Of a stretch of DNA of 64,000 bases, positions 30,827 through 40,851 are shown one piece after another. Origin of the DNA: Roseiconus lacunae (GTDB lineage: Bacteria > Planctomycetota > Planctomycetia > Pirellulales > Pirellulaceae). Position 1 is the first letter of the stretch. Each line of letters begins with the position of its first letter. The stretch spans positions 310,001-374,000 of the forward strand of contig NZ_VSZO01000079.1 of NCBI RefSeq assembly GCF_008312935.1. Reading direction: 5' to 3'. Made by a program: the position numbers and the translations under genes. The notes beneath the pieces are model-generated. The model did not search any database. It was not told the origin of the DNA and saw only the letters and a list, made by a program, of their open reading frames with translations.

Positions 30827-31975
30827 CTATCGCGACAGCAATAAATCGTCTTCGAGCAAATGGCAATACGAATCGTAGCGTCGTGGATCGATCTTGCCGT
30901 CGGCAACGGCGTCTTTGACGGCGCAGTCGTCTTCGGTCAGGTGTAAGCAGTTTGAATAGCGGCAATGACCGACATGGGGTCTCAGGTCTGGCATTAGTCC
31001 GGCAACTTCCTCGGCGGTGATATCCCAAAGCTGGAACTGCCGAATCCCTGGCGTATCAAAGACGGCACCGGTCGCGTCACCTTGCAGTGGAATCAGCGTT
31101 GACGTGGTCGTCGTGTGCCTGCCTTTCTGGTTGTCCTGGCTAACCGAAGCAACGGCCAGCCCAAGCCCTGGCTGAACGGCATTGAGCAAGCTGCTTTTGC
31201 CGACTCCACTTTGCCCCGATAATGCGGTCTGCTTGCCACGTAGGAGCTCCCGTAAGTACTCGATGTTGATGCCACGTTCGGCGCTGGTCAACAACACGCG
31301 GTAGCCCAACGACGCGTACACGCCGATCAAGGGCTGTAACTTTCGACAGTCAATCAGGTCGCACTTGTTGATCACGATGACCGGGTTGACCCCACATTGT
31401 TGTGCGGTCAACAAGAACCGATCGACGAGCGCCGGTTTGAGCGACGGTTCTGCCGCGCTGGTCACGATCAGTAAATGGTCAACGTTGGCGGCGATGATGT
31501 GTTGTTGACCACGACTTTGACGGCTGATGACACCATGACGCGGGGCGACAAACTCGATCATGCCCGTATCTTCGCTTTCGGCGCGAAAGCGAACACGGTC
31601 ACCGGCGACAACCGTGCCGCGTCCTTCGATGCTGATCGACTTGAGCACTTGACGAATGGCACAATCGAATCGTCGGCCATCGTCGGCCAGTACGGTATTA
31701 CTCAATCCATGGGCGCAAATAACGCGTCCTGAGATCAGAGTGGGGTCTTCTTTGTCGTCCGCTTCGGTAGGACGATCGGCGTTCGCCCCGGCAACGGTTC
31801 TCTTACGCGTCAACTCGCCTTTGCCACTGACCCGTTCATTCTTTACCGCATCGGCTAGCGACTCGGTTTCACCGGAGTTGAACTGGCGGGTCAAGTCACC
31901 GTCACGCACGCGTCCTTGATAACGCTTGCGAAACTGGACTCTTGACGGCTTGTTCTTGGACCGCTTCTTCGCCAT
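30827..31975 (-). CDS. rsgA: Ribosome small subunit-dependent GTPase A
   Basis: A 382-residue circularly permuted GTPase acting in late 30S ribosome maturation. The order is an N-terminal OB fold ([16 protein letters not shown]), then G4 (NKCD), G1 ([12 protein letters not shown]) and G3 (DTPGI), and a C-terminal zinc knuckle with the Cys/His set of [17 protein letters not shown]. The first ~70 residues are a basic extension ([20 protein letters not shown]), longer than in E. coli and likely RNA-binding. It converges on the kinase gene across a 148-bp gap that holds a perfect gaaccgcggttc palindrome but no clear terminator. Confidence 0.95.
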   Translation of the reverse strand: MAKKRSKNKPSRVQFRKRYQGRVRDGDLTRQFNSGETESLADAVKNERVSGKGELTRKRTVAGANADRPTEADDKEDPTLISGRVICAHGLSNTVLADDGRRFDCAIRQVLKSISIEGRGTVVAGDRVRFRAESEDTGMIEFVAPRHGVISRQSRGQQHIIAANVDHLLIVTSAAEPSLKPALVDRFLLTAQQCGVNPVIVINKCDLIDCRKLQPLIGVYASLGYRVLLTSAERGINIEYLRELLRGKQTALSGQSGVGKSSLLNAVQPGLGLAVASVSQDNQKGRHTTTTSTLIPLQGDATGAVFDTPGIRQFQLWDITAEEVAGLMPDLRPHVGHCRYSNCLHLTEDDCAVKDAVADGKIDPRRYDSYCHLLEDDLLLSR

Positions 31976-32292
31976 CTCTTTCGGAGTGTGCCGACTCTTA
32001 AGTTAGTGGTGATGCAGAAACAGGGCGTTCGATCGCACGAATGGCCGCGATTGCGTAGGCCAATGATCGGCTCGTTGCCGCGTGTCAGTGTTTGTTTTCA
32101 AGGCGACCCTCATCACTTTGTGCATCGTTCCAGGTCGGGTTTAGGGACCCGAACGTTCGCCGAGGTTAATCAGCAGCGATGGGACGATTGCCACTCGGCG
32201 AATGAAGTGCACCCAAAGTTATTGGTAGGAACAAAGCCTTTGTGTCGCGTCTGCCAGTGATTCGCCGTCTGATACTAAGGCATCAGGCAGGA
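31976..32292. other. Intergenic region, rsgA / oxidoreductase
   Basis: About 317 bp without a gene. Next to the oxidoreductase stop, the 12-bp ggcatcaggcag is repeated 18 bp apart, a small local duplication. Confidence 0.35.
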
Positions 32293-33711
32293 TTACGGCA
32301 TCAGGCAGTGGCGATTGGCCATGCTGATCCCACTGACGATAGCCCCGACGATCCCAACAAATCCTTGATCGGTCCCGCACAAAAATACGTTAGGCAAGTG
32401 TGTGGTTCCGTCAAGCTGCTTGTCGGGTGCACCGTAGACGGCACCGTTGTCATGCCACGTAAATCGCCGAATGGTTTTCGGGGTGAAGACATCGGTATCG
32501 ACTACATACTGACGAAAATCGGGCATAAAGCGAACCGATGAATTTACGGCCGCGTCGTACTGGCGAACTTTCTCGGCGGCGTAGTGGTCTTCCGGCAGGG
32601 CGCACCACTGATCGTGGTTGGCAAGCGTTGTGATCCGGATGACGCCATCGGGCAATTCGCCTTCGTCGGGCTCGTAGATGTAATTGTTGGGTGAGCAAAT
32701 CACACCGGTTCGTGCATCGCAAAGAGCATCGTCGGGACGTTTCCAGTGAAATGTATCGCTGTCATTGTAGAACACGATTGTGCGATCAAACCCGAATGAC
32801 TTTGGCATCCGATCTAAAATCGAAATCGACTCGATGAACGACAGTTTGCCCGCCTTGGCGACTTCAACCTCGGTAATGTCGTCGCACAACCGCATCGTTT
32901 CGACATTTCCGGCAGACGACAGGATTCGATTGGCGGTCAGTTCTGTGCCATTGTCCAAGACGACGCCGACGGCACGACCGTTTTCGACATGAATCTTAGA
33001 GACACCGCTACGTAATTTAAGTTCGCCGCCGAGGCCTCGGAATTTACGAACAAGATTCTTCAAAATGACGCGTACGCCTTTGAATGGCCGTCCGAATCCT
33101 TCCAGATAGCAGGCGCGAAACATGATGCAGAACTGCCCGAAGTCCATGTCGTCTTCGCGGGCGTTTCCGTACCACATCAGTGGGCAGAGCAGCATTTCGA
33201 TCAGCAGCGGATCGCTGAGATGTTCACCCATGACGTCGCGAGCCGACCGCATAAAACGCTCGTCACCGCCGTCCATGTCCGAATAGTCCAACAGTGACTG
33301 ACACAGCGAACGGTAGCCATCGATCTGTGTGGGAAAGCGTTCGGCGACCTCGTTCTCAAGAAGCTCGGCGTCGTTGCTGAAGTCCAGCGAGACACCGGGA
33401 AAGCGAATCGACGAACCAACCTGTTCGGCAAGCTTGAAATCTTCCCAGCTAAATCGCAACTGCCGAATCAGTTTTGCCAGCGGCCCTTTCTTCGATCCCT
33501 TGCGGGCGAAGTTCGTCATCGCGTGAAGGCCAACGTCGTAGTCACGTCCGCCCATGCGATAGAACGAGTTCAAACCGCCAATGGTGTAGTGGCGTTCGAG
33601 AATGCAAACCCGTTGGTCGTAATGGGCCAGCCGGATGCCTGCGGCTAGCCCACTCATGCCAGCCCCGATGATGATCGTATCGTAGTGCTGATTGCCGGCG
33701 GATTCGATCAC
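32293..33711 (-). CDS. CrtI/phytoene desaturase-like FAD oxidoreductase
   Basis: A 472-residue flavoprotein. The N-terminal dinucleotide-binding signature is intact (DTIIIGAGMSGLAAGIRLA, then an acidic residue after a second strand at CILERH), followed by the GGLNSFYRMGGRDYDVGLH segment typical of carotenoid desaturases/isomerases and retinol saturases. The C-terminal FAD motif (VFLCGTDQGFVGIVGAIVSG) is also present. The family oxidises, isomerises or saturates polyene chains. It is the third gene after a ketosynthase and an acyl carrier protein on the same strand, 35 bp behind the ACP. That suggests an acyl chain as substrate rather than, or as well as, a carotenoid; this is inference. Confidence 0.85.
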   Translation of the reverse strand: MIESAGNQHYDTIIIGAGMSGLAAGIRLAHYDQRVCILERHYTIGGLNSFYRMGGRDYDVGLHAMTNFARKGSKKGPLAKLIRQLRFSWEDFKLAEQVGSSIRFPGVSLDFSNDAELLENEVAERFPTQIDGYRSLCQSLLDYSDMDGGDERFMRSARDVMGEHLSDPLLIEMLLCPLMWYGNAREDDMDFGQFCIMFRACYLEGFGRPFKGVRVILKNLVRKFRGLGGELKLRSGVSKIHVENGRAVGVVLDNGTELTANRILSSAGNVETMRLCDDITEVEVAKAGKLSFIESISILDRMPKSFGFDRTIVFYNDSDTFHWKRPDDALCDARTGVICSPNNYIYEPDEGELPDGVIRITTLANHDQWCALPEDHYAAEKVRQYDAAVNSSVRFMPDFRQYVVDTDVFTPKTIRRFTWHDNGAVYGAPDKQLDGTTHLPNVFLCGTDQGFVGIVGAIVSGISMANRHCLMP

Positions 33712-33746
33712 AGCGGATTGCAGGGTGGTAGAGATAACGGTGGACG

Positions 33747-34007
33747 CTACGACTTGACGATGTCGCGCATCTTGGGTTCAAGGTACTCAACGGTCGAGCT
33801 CATGCTCGCCAAAGCACCGTAGTCCTCTTCGGGGATTTGAACACGGTGACGCTTACGCAATTCCATCACGATGTCCAGAAAGTCCATGCTGTCGAGTTCG
33901 AGTTGCTCGCGGAAGGCAACGTCGTCTTTCAAATCATCCAGATCTTCGTCCGGCGAAATGTCTTCGAGAATGTCAATGATTTCTTCGCGGATTTCGGCTG
34001 GCGTCAT
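33747..34007 (-). CDS. Acyl carrier protein (specialised)
   Basis: An 86-residue acidic four-helix carrier. The phosphopantetheine attachment serine is Ser40 in LELDSMDFLDI, a variant of the usual GxDSL motif in which Leu is replaced by Met. It carries acyl intermediates as thioesters. The surrounding genes (ketosynthase upstream, FAD oxidoreductase downstream, no malonyl transferase or ketoreductase) indicate a dedicated ACP for a specialised acyl pathway rather than the housekeeping AcpP. The 440-bp gap to the ketosynthase makes it uncertain whether they share a transcript. Confidence 0.88.
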   Translation of the reverse strand: MTPAEIREEIIDILEDISPDEDLDDLKDDVAFREQLELDSMDFLDIVMELRKRHRVQIPEEDYGALASMSSTVEYLEPKMRDIVKS

Positions 34008-34447
34008 GTCTGCTAGAAAAGGAGGTGGAACGCGGAAATTGACTTGTCAAAGTGGGAGTGTACCGATTTCGGCACGAATTTCGAAGTGCCTGCGGGGACA
34101 GAATTTCTGTCAATCTTGCCGATGTTTCGTCGATGTCTCGGGAATGTCTCGGCCGCGTCGCGAAGGCGTCCTTTGGGCGAAACGGTGGGAGGCTCATCGC
34201 TTGTCGCCCTTCAACTCGATCGACGCCCCAGAACGATCAATGACCCGGAACACCAGCAGAAAATCAGGGGGGAAACGCGGCTCGGCGAGTGCTTCGTCAA
34301 CCTCTAACATTAGGATTAGGCGATTGGCAATAGCCACGGTTTCGGTGCAATAACGGGCTAACGCTCGTCGGCTGATGCGGTGAATCCGACATTTCGTCGC
34401 CACGGATCACCAGCCGCATTACTTCGAATGCTATCGGGCCAGAAGGT
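34008..34447. other. Intergenic region with repeat copy
   Basis: About 440 bp between the ketosynthase and ACP genes. Short frames here are not credible genes. It contains copy B of the dispersed repeat (34309-34358), which may explain part of the gap. Confidence 0.4.
34309..34358 (-). repeat. Dispersed intergenic repeat, copy B
   Basis: This is the reverse-strand counterpart of the repeat at 20927-20989. The 19-bp identical core is at 34333-34351, followed (reading the minus strand) by taatcctaat. With flanking bases out to about 34377 the unit is an imperfect palindrome (roughly 12 of 19 positions match between arms), consistent with a REP-like family. Confidence 0.5.
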
Positions 34448-35722
34448 CTAAACGCGTCCGATGATGACGACCGAGTTGATTCCCAACATTCCAAAGGAGT
34501 TGTTCAGGATGTAGTCGACTTTGCGGCCCTCTTGAGCTTCGTTGAGCACCAAGCCGGGCAGCGCACAGTTTTCGTCGAGTTCATCGACGTTGATCGTCGG
34601 GTGGACCACTCCATCGTCGAATGCAGGAAGATTACCGGCTAATTCAAGTGCCCCTGCGGCACCCATCGCGTGGCCAATGTAGCTCTTGGTGTTGTTGATC
34701 CGAACGTTCTCGCATTCGCCAAAGACACTGCGTAAGGCCTTGCATTCCTGCATATCACCGCTACTAGTTCCCGTCGCGTGGGTGCTAACGATGTCGATTT
34801 GGTCGGGTTGCAGGCCTGCTCGCTTGAGCGCCATCTGCACGCATTCGGCTTGTCGGTCTGGATTGGGCAACACGAAATCGGTCGCATCGGTATTCATCGC
34901 GTAACCGACCAGCTCACCATAGATTTCTGCCCCCCGGCGTTTGGCGTCACTGAGGCGTTCAAGCGTATAAAGGCAGCCACCTTCGGCGACCACGATACCG
35001 CTGCGGGCGACATCAAACGGTCGCGACGCCTTGGTCGGGTCATCGTGGTTCGCGAGCGCATTTTGACTGTTGAAGCTGGCGAAGATCCCGAAGGTATGGA
35101 TGCTCTCACTGGTCCCCCCGGCGATCGCCACGTCGCATTCATTCAATCGTAGCATCTGGGCGCCCTGGATCAGCCCGGCGTTTCCGGCGGCGCATGCCGC
35201 CCCGATGGTGTAGTGAGGCCCCGTCACACCAAGGTTGAGCGCGATTTCCCCGGCCGGGTTATTGGCGACCGTTCGTGGGTTGTGGTGGTGGGACCAGCAG
35301 CTCGTGTCGTAGTCGAAACCTTTGATCACGTAGATTTCGTTTTCCGTTTCAACGTTTCCATGTTCGGTCACGCCCACGTAGATTCCGACGCGAGACTTGT
35401 CGACTTTTTCCCAGTCAATTCCCGAATGAACGAGGGCCTCGTTGGCCGCATAGACCCCCACACTGCCGGCACGGGTGCCACGACGGACGTCTTTTTTGGT
35501 CTGGTAGCGACGTGTATCAAAATCACAGATCCCGGCCAAGGTTTTGCCGAAGTAACGGATTTCATAGGGCTGGACGCCGCTACGTTTCTCCAACAAAGCC
35601 TCTCGATAAGTCTGCCAATCGTTGCCGTTGGGTGACGTCAGTCCGATCCCGGTGATGACGATCCGCTGGTCGTCGGGAAGCTGCGAGGCGAGGTTTGGTG
35701 CGATCACGTTGGTTGATTGCAA
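34448..35722 (-). CDS. Beta-ketoacyl-ACP synthase II family (FabF-like)
   Basis: A 424-residue condensing enzyme of the thiolase fold. The catalytic triad is complete: Cys177 (GAACAAGNAG), His315 (STHATGTSSGD) and His351 (SYIGHAMGAAGALE). Length matches FabF. It would elongate an acyl-ACP with malonyl-ACP. The neighbouring ACP and CrtI-like oxidoreductase, rather than the standard fab genes, mark it as a pathway-specific ketosynthase. The start is TTG with no clear ribosome binding site, and it is divergent from the terpene cyclase-like gene. Confidence 0.9.
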   Translation of the reverse strand: MQSTNVIAPNLASQLPDDQRIVITGIGLTSPNGNDWQTYREALLEKRSGVQPYEIRYFGKTLAGICDFDTRRYQTKKDVRRGTRAGSVGVYAANEALVHSGIDWEKVDKSRVGIYVGVTEHGNVETENEIYVIKGFDYDTSCWSHHHNPRTVANNPAGEIALNLGVTGPHYTIGAACAAGNAGLIQGAQMLRLNECDVAIAGGTSESIHTFGIFASFNSQNALANHDDPTKASRPFDVARSGIVVAEGGCLYTLERLSDAKRRGAEIYGELVGYAMNTDATDFVLPNPDRQAECVQMALKRAGLQPDQIDIVSTHATGTSSGDMQECKALRSVFGECENVRINNTKSYIGHAMGAAGALELAGNLPAFDDGVVHPTINVDELDENCALPGLVLNEAQEGRKVDYILNNSFGMLGINSVVIIGRV

Positions 35723-36079
35723 ATCGGTAAAGGGGTGAGGTCCCGCGAAAACCGCTGAAACAGACGCCCCGGTTGCAAAATCTGCATCGGAGCGGAAGCG
35801 GACGGAGGCAACTCAGAGCCTAACAATTTCAAAGTTCTTGATCAATGATCCACGTTTTCGATTGAAGGTCCACGGTCCTGTCTCGCCCCCTGAGTGTTAG
35901 CGTGATGTGGCGTGTTTTTTTCGGAGTTGATCATTACCATCGATAGTGGACGATCCCGAATCGGTTACGCTAGAAAGCAGCCTTTCGGGCGAAAAAAGTA
36001 ACGGCCGGTTTGTCGCTCACTTCGCCCCGCGAAGGGCGATGAACAGACTCTCCCTTTAGATCCTTACGACGAAGCGACG
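35723..36079. other. Divergent promoter region, ketosynthase / cyclase genes
   Basis: About 357 bp between outward-facing genes. It has A/T-rich patches (for example near 35915-35945) and no gene. It probably co-regulates the two arms of the locus. Confidence 0.4.
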
Positions 36080-38176
36080 TTGTCTCTTTCCCCCCCAGCT
36101 AGCACACCGGTCGAAATCGCTCGCTCGCAGGCGCGGTGGGCGTTGGATCGTTTGCGGCGGCAGTTGCTTGAGGCACGACAGGAGGACGGTCACTGGACGG
36201 GGACGTTATCACCGAGTGCCCTGTCGACCGCGACGGCAGTTAGCGCGATGTGCGCGGTACTTGCGGATCGCGAAACTCACCCCAAAGCATCCGTCGACCG
36301 ATCAAGCGTGTCGCTTCGGCAATTGATTCGTCGTGGGATGGACTATCTGCGCCGCCAACAAAACACCGATGGCGGTTTCGGCGATACCGATCGCAGCCAT
36401 TCGAACATTGCGACAAGCTACCTCGTGCTTGCCGCGTCCACGCTCGCTGACAAGCGGGGATTCGATGCACTCGACCCTGGACAACTCGAACGCTTGAATG
36501 GGTACCTCGATCGGAGCGGGCGACTGAATGGCTTGCGCGCACGCTATGGCAAAGACAAGACGTTCGTCGTCCCCATCATGAACAACATGGCGATCGCGGG
36601 ACTGATCTCCTGGGACGATGTCGCGGCACTTCCTTTTGAAGCGGCGATCTTCCCGCAGTCAATGTACCGTTTTCTGCAGATGCCGGTCGTTAGTTACGCG
36701 ATTCCGGCGCTCGTCGCGATCGGACAAGCGAGGCATTTCCTAGGCCGAAAAACGGTGTTCCCGCTGCGGTTGCTCCGATCGATGTCAATCGGTCGAACCC
36801 TGCGTGTCCTGCGACGAATGCAACCCGAAAGTGGCGGCTATCTCGAAGCGACCCCTCTAACCGCGTTTGTGGTGATGAGTCTTGCGGCGACAGGTCGTAG
36901 TGGTTTGCAAGTGGTCGACGAAGGGCTGAAGTTTTTGCAAGCCTCGATTCTGGACGACGGAAGCTGGCCGATCGATACCAACTTAGCAACTTGGGTCACA
37001 TCACTTTCGGTTCACGCGCTTGCATCCGATCCCGAAGACAATGGCGATTGGTACAGCGACGAGCTGTTGGATTGGCATTTGGGTTGTCAGCACCAAGAGC
37101 GTCACCCGTTCACCGGGGCCGAGCCGGGGGGCTGGGGCTGGACTGATTTGACAGGCGCGGTGCCCGACAGTGATGACACGCCGGCTGCGATCCTTGCTTT
37201 GGGGTGTATGCGTCGCTTTGCCGATGCCGCTCGAATCGAAAAATTGGATCAGGCGGTCCGTCAGGGTGAATCATGGCTGCGACGTCTGCAAAATCGAAAT
37301 GGTGGTTGGCCGACGTTTTGCCGAGGCTGGGGAAAGCTGCCTTTCGATCGTAGCAGCACCGATTTAACGGCCCACGCGATTCGTGCGATTCGCTCGATCG
37401 ATCACCAAGCGGCGGCCGACAAGGATCGCGTCGCGATTCGATCCGGCATTCGTTTTCTCGAACGCGAGCAACAGGTCAGCGGAGCCTGGTTACCGCTGTG
37501 GTTTGGCAACCAGGACCGCGAAGACGAATCCAATCCAATCTATGGTACGGCCAAGGTTTTAGTCGCCGGTGCGGTCTGTTCGAGCCGCCGAGACAAGGGG
37601 GTCGACTTTCTAATCCGCCAGCAAAACGCCGATGGTGGTTGGGGGGGCGGCCAATCGCTCTCCGAAAAGATCGCCAAGCTTGCCAAATCGGATCCAGAAA
37701 TGCGAGAAATCGATCCAAAGTTTTCGCACGAAATCACCAGCAGCGTCGAAGAAACAGCGCTCGCGGTGGAAGCGTTGGCTGCGGTGTTGTTGCAACTAAG
37801 ATCTGTCGAAAACGACGGCGAACAACCGTTTCAACGGTCCAATTCCGGGGCTCAGGTGTTAGAAAAGGGCGTATCGTCCAGTAATCGAGTCGTTGAAGTG
37901 ACTGGCGGTGAGCTTCCTGGCAAGCGAAACAACCTTGTCGGCGGGCAAGTGGTTGCCGCTGGGAACGAGCCGGTGATCGAGGCTATACTACGTGGAGTCG
38001 AATTCTTGGTGCAAAGTGTTCGCGACCGACGGCACGAGGTTGCTTGGCCGATTGGATTTTATTTCGCGAAGCTTTGGTACCACGAGCGGCTGTACCCATT
38101 GATTTTTGCGACGACCGCATTGGGGAAATTCCTGCGGGCAACGGAAACAGAAATCAATCATCACTGGCCAAAGTGA
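36080..38176 (+). CDS. Squalene-hopene cyclase-like terpene cyclase
   Basis: A 698-residue alpha/alpha-barrel protein. Several QW-type repeats are visible (QEDGHW, QQNTDGGFG, LQNRNGGWP, QQVSGAW, QQNADGGWGGG). The class II cyclase acid motif DXDD is intact as Asp363-Ser-Asp-Asp366 followed by Thr, so it should be able to protonate an isoprenoid. The C-terminus keeps the FYFAKLWYHERLYPLIF stretch seen in this family. It is slightly longer than hopene cyclases, with a charged insert at ~580-630. The substrate may be squalene or another polyprene. It is followed 74-92 bp downstream by a polyprenyl synthase fusion that could supply the substrate. The start is TTG. Confidence 0.85.
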   Translation: MSLSPPASTPVEIARSQARWALDRLRRQLLEARQEDGHWTGTLSPSALSTATAVSAMCAVLADRETHPKASVDRSSVSLRQLIRRGMDYLRRQQNTDGGFGDTDRSHSNIATSYLVLAASTLADKRGFDALDPGQLERLNGYLDRSGRLNGLRARYGKDKTFVVPIMNNMAIAGLISWDDVAALPFEAAIFPQSMYRFLQMPVVSYAIPALVAIGQARHFLGRKTVFPLRLLRSMSIGRTLRVLRRMQPESGGYLEATPLTAFVVMSLAATGRSGLQVVDEGLKFLQASILDDGSWPIDTNLATWVTSLSVHALASDPEDNGDWYSDELLDWHLGCQHQERHPFTGAEPGGWGWTDLTGAVPDSDDTPAAILALGCMRRFADAARIEKLDQAVRQGESWLRRLQNRNGGWPTFCRGWGKLPFDRSSTDLTAHAIRAIRSIDHQAAADKDRVAIRSGIRFLEREQQVSGAWLPLWFGNQDREDESNPIYGTAKVLVAGAVCSSRRDKGVDFLIRQQNADGGWGGGQSLSEKIAKLAKSDPEMREIDPKFSHEITSSVEETALAVEALAAVLLQLRSVENDGEQPFQRSNSGAQVLEKGVSSSNRVVEVTGGELPGKRNNLVGGQVVAAGNEPVIEAILRGVEFLVQSVRDRRHEVAWPIGFYFAKLWYHERLYPLIFATTALGKFLRATETEINHHWPK

Positions 38177-38268
38177 ACGAACGCCCGACTTGATCGGCAG
38201 GCCAATGGCCAGTCCTACCTCAATGATCCCACACCTCCGCCCATCTACCTTTGACCAGGGGATTCGGT

Positions 38269-40176
38269 TTGTCGACAGGATTTAGCTCCACCGAAACCAA
38301 CGCCGGCCAGGATAGCGCGCCGACCGCTGGCAATCAGACAACTGGCAACAAAAGCCGTCGTCGCAAGACCAGTCATTTGAAGGACGTTCCCGAGTCGCTC
38401 GCCTTGCGGGAAAGCCTGCGCGATCGCTGCGAACAAGTTGCCGATCGCATCGATCGATCCGTCCCGATGACCAAGGACGAACTCGAACAGGTTGCCCGGC
38501 GTACCCTCGAAGAAGCCGACCTGCCCGAAGCCTACTTGGGCTGGATGATGGTGATGATCAGCTCGGCATTCTGGCGCCATGAGCTGAAGTCGATCCCCCC
38601 GGAACGACGACTGTTTCTGTTGCCGCATTGTCTAAAACATGCCGAGGGTTGCCCCGCCGACTATGACGAATTCGGCATGAACTGCAAAGAGTGTGGTGCG
38701 TGTAGCATCGCAGACTTTCGTGGCATCGCCGAGGAAATGGGCTACCGTGTTTTGGTTGCCGAAGGCTCGCCGGTGGTCCTAAAAATCATCGTCGGTGGCT
38801 ACGTCGATGCCGTCGTCGGAGTCGCCTGTTTAAATGTGCTTGAAAAGGCGATTGATAAAGTCTTGTTGGCGGGCATTCCCTGCATGGCGGTGCCGCTGCT
38901 GAGCAGCGATTGCCGGAACACGCGGGTCGACGAACCATGGGTCGACCAAATGATTCGCACGCCGTATGAACCGGCGCAACAGCAGACTCGCAGTTACGTT
39001 CACTTGATGCGTGCCGCGGGGGACTTGTTTGAATCGGAGCGTCTGGAATCAGTCGTCCCACGCACCCGTGGGACCGCGCCGTTCGGCGATGGCCAATTGA
39101 ATGCCGCCAAGGTAGCCGCAATGGACGCGATCGAAGCGACCGAACACATCGCGTATGACTTCCTGACCCGTGGCGGAAAGCACTCACGACCGTTCATCAC
39201 AATGGCGGCTTATGACGCGATGACCGGCGGTGATTGCACCAGCACGGCCGGAGCAGAAGCGGTCAAAAACATTCCACCGGCGGTGTTACGATCGGCACTC
39301 AGTATCGAAACCTTTCACAAAGCAAGCCTCGTTCACGATGACATCGAAGACGACGACGGCTTCCGCTACGGACAACCGGCGCTGCACAAAGAATTCGGTA
39401 TCCCGACGGCGATCAACGTTGGCGACTACCTGGTTGGCATGGGCTACCGATTGATCAGTGATCGATCGGCGATGAAGGGGGCCGACGCCTCGGCGCAACT
39501 CGACGTACTCGATTGTTTGGCCGCGGCCCACACGCGTCTCGGTGAAGGCCAAGGCGCCGAGCTGATTTGGCGCGACGCCGCGGATCGAAAACTCTCGCCT
39601 CTCGACGCACTGAAGATCTACGCCTTGAAGACGTCGCCGGCCTTCGAAGCGGCACTCTTCAGCGGAGTGCGTCTGGGAATGCAAAAGGATGGAGAAAGCG
39701 TCAGCGAGGAATCGGTCGAAGAATATCGTCAGGCAATTCGGACGTTCAGTCGAAACCTGGGCGTCGCCTTTCAGATCCTAAACGACCTCGGTGATTTCGC
39801 AGGCGATGACGACAATAAGCTCGCCGCCGGTGGAGATACATTCGGCGGTCGGCCCACGCTGCTTTGGGCGCTCGCATTACAAACGCTCGATGACGACGCG
39901 AAAGCACGTTTAATGCACTTGGCCGATCCCGACTGTGGTGTCAGCAACCAAGCGAGGCTTTCCGAAGTCCGACGTTTGTACGAACAAGCCGGCGTCTTCG
40001 AGACCGCTTTCCGCTTGGTCGACAAGCACCAGGAGCGTGCCGAAGCGGTCGCCGATTCGCTGCAACCAGACGCTTTCAGGCGTTTGCTGTATTTCTTGGT
40101 CGACACCGTTTTGGAACGTCCCGAAATCAAAACACCTTCGGTCGTGTCGCTCGGCATTGTCGCCCCGACCGCGTAG
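38269..40176 (+). CDS. DUF116-polyprenyl diphosphate synthase fusion
   Basis: About 635 residues. The N-terminal ~250 residues are a DUF116 domain with a Cys-rich core (GCPADYDEFGMNCKECGAC), which may hold a metal or Fe-S cluster. The C-terminal ~340 residues are a trans-isoprenyl diphosphate synthase. The first Asp-rich motif is intact (Asp357-Asp-x-x-Asp361, HDDIED). The second reads NDLGD (505-509), with Asn replacing the first Asp, and KxTLP is replaced by GGRPTLLW. It may still be active with altered chain length. I chose TTG 38269 because aggga lies six bases upstream; TTG 38251 is the alternative. It probably shares an operon with the cyclase. Confidence 0.88.
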   Translation: MSTGFSSTETNAGQDSAPTAGNQTTGNKSRRRKTSHLKDVPESLALRESLRDRCEQVADRIDRSVPMTKDELEQVARRTLEEADLPEAYLGWMMVMISSAFWRHELKSIPPERRLFLLPHCLKHAEGCPADYDEFGMNCKECGACSIADFRGIAEEMGYRVLVAEGSPVVLKIIVGGYVDAVVGVACLNVLEKAIDKVLLAGIPCMAVPLLSSDCRNTRVDEPWVDQMIRTPYEPAQQQTRSYVHLMRAAGDLFESERLESVVPRTRGTAPFGDGQLNAAKVAAMDAIEATEHIAYDFLTRGGKHSRPFITMAAYDAMTGGDCTSTAGAEAVKNIPPAVLRSALSIETFHKASLVHDDIEDDDGFRYGQPALHKEFGIPTAINVGDYLVGMGYRLISDRSAMKGADASAQLDVLDCLAAAHTRLGEGQGAELIWRDAADRKLSPLDALKIYALKTSPAFEAALFSGVRLGMQKDGESVSEESVEEYRQAIRTFSRNLGVAFQILNDLGDFAGDDDNKLAAGGDTFGGRPTLLWALALQTLDDDAKARLMHLADPDCGVSNQARLSEVRRLYEQAGVFETAFRLVDKHQERAEAVADSLQPDAFRRLLYFLVDTVLERPEIKTPSVVSLGIVAPTA

Positions 40177-40284
40177 GGCCATAAGAAAATTAGTTCAGCG
40201 TCGATCGCTAGGATTCGTATTCGTCTGATGATGCGATCGAACGTTATCCGCTAAATCGTTACTTCTCCCAGACCAGCTCCGACC

Positions 40285-40851
40285 ATGACTACCGATTTGT
40301 CACAAGAAGACGCCGACGTCAAAATCGAAACGCTTCTCGCGGAGTTCTACGATGCAGAGACGGGGTTTGAAGATCTCGGGCGGTGCAAGGCGGCGAGTGA
40401 TCTACCGTCGCCCTACAACGAACTGCTCAATCACAACGAACACATGACCGTGACGGTTGAGTCACATCATGGTGAAAGTGTCGACGTCGTGGTTCATCGC
40501 TATCACCGGACTACGAACGTTGATGGTGATTGGTACAGCCGTGAAATTACGTTGAAGACATCGAAGTCAGGCAAGGTCGTCCAGTACGGTATCGTTCGAT
40601 TAAATATTCAAACGCTCGATCCCGAAGTTTGGCGACAGATCGAATCACGCACGATCCCCCTGGGCCGGGTCTTGATTGAGCACAATGTTCTCCGGGAAGT
40701 CCAGCTTTGTGGACTTTGGGAAATCACCGCAGGTCCCGCATTGGCGTCACTGCTCGATGCAAGCGAAGGCCAGACTCTCTACGGACGAACCGCACTGATC
40801 TACTGTGATGGTGAACCCGCGATTGAGCTTTTAGAAGTTGTCGCCCCTTAG
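40285..40851 (+). CDS. Chorismate-lyase-like (UbiC fold) protein
   Basis: A 188-residue soluble protein. The second half follows the UbiC/chorismate pyruvate-lyase-like pattern: YSREITLKTSKSGKVVQYGIVRLN, then an Arg-containing IPLGRVLIEHNVLREV segment, and a final LYGRTALIYCDGEPAIELLEVV strand pair. True UbiC makes 4-hydroxybenzoate from chorismate, a head group for prenylated quinones and aryl pigments. A polyprenyl synthase directly upstream (108-bp gap) makes that attractive, but catalytic identity is not proven and the fold also occurs as a ligand-binding domain. Confidence 0.65.
   Translation: MTTDLSQEDADVKIETLLAEFYDAETGFEDLGRCKAASDLPSPYNELLNHNEHMTVTVESHHGESVDVVVHRYHRTTNVDGDWYSREITLKTSKSGKVVQYGIVRLNIQTLDPEVWRQIESRTIPLGRVLIEHNVLREVQLCGLWEITAGPALASLLDASEGQTLYGRTALIYCDGEPAIELLEVVAP

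Noticed and set aside
32276-32316. Direct repeat of ggcatcaggcag as part of a repeat array or CRISPR
   Set aside because: Only two copies, one inside the 3-prime end of a gene; a small local duplication explains it.
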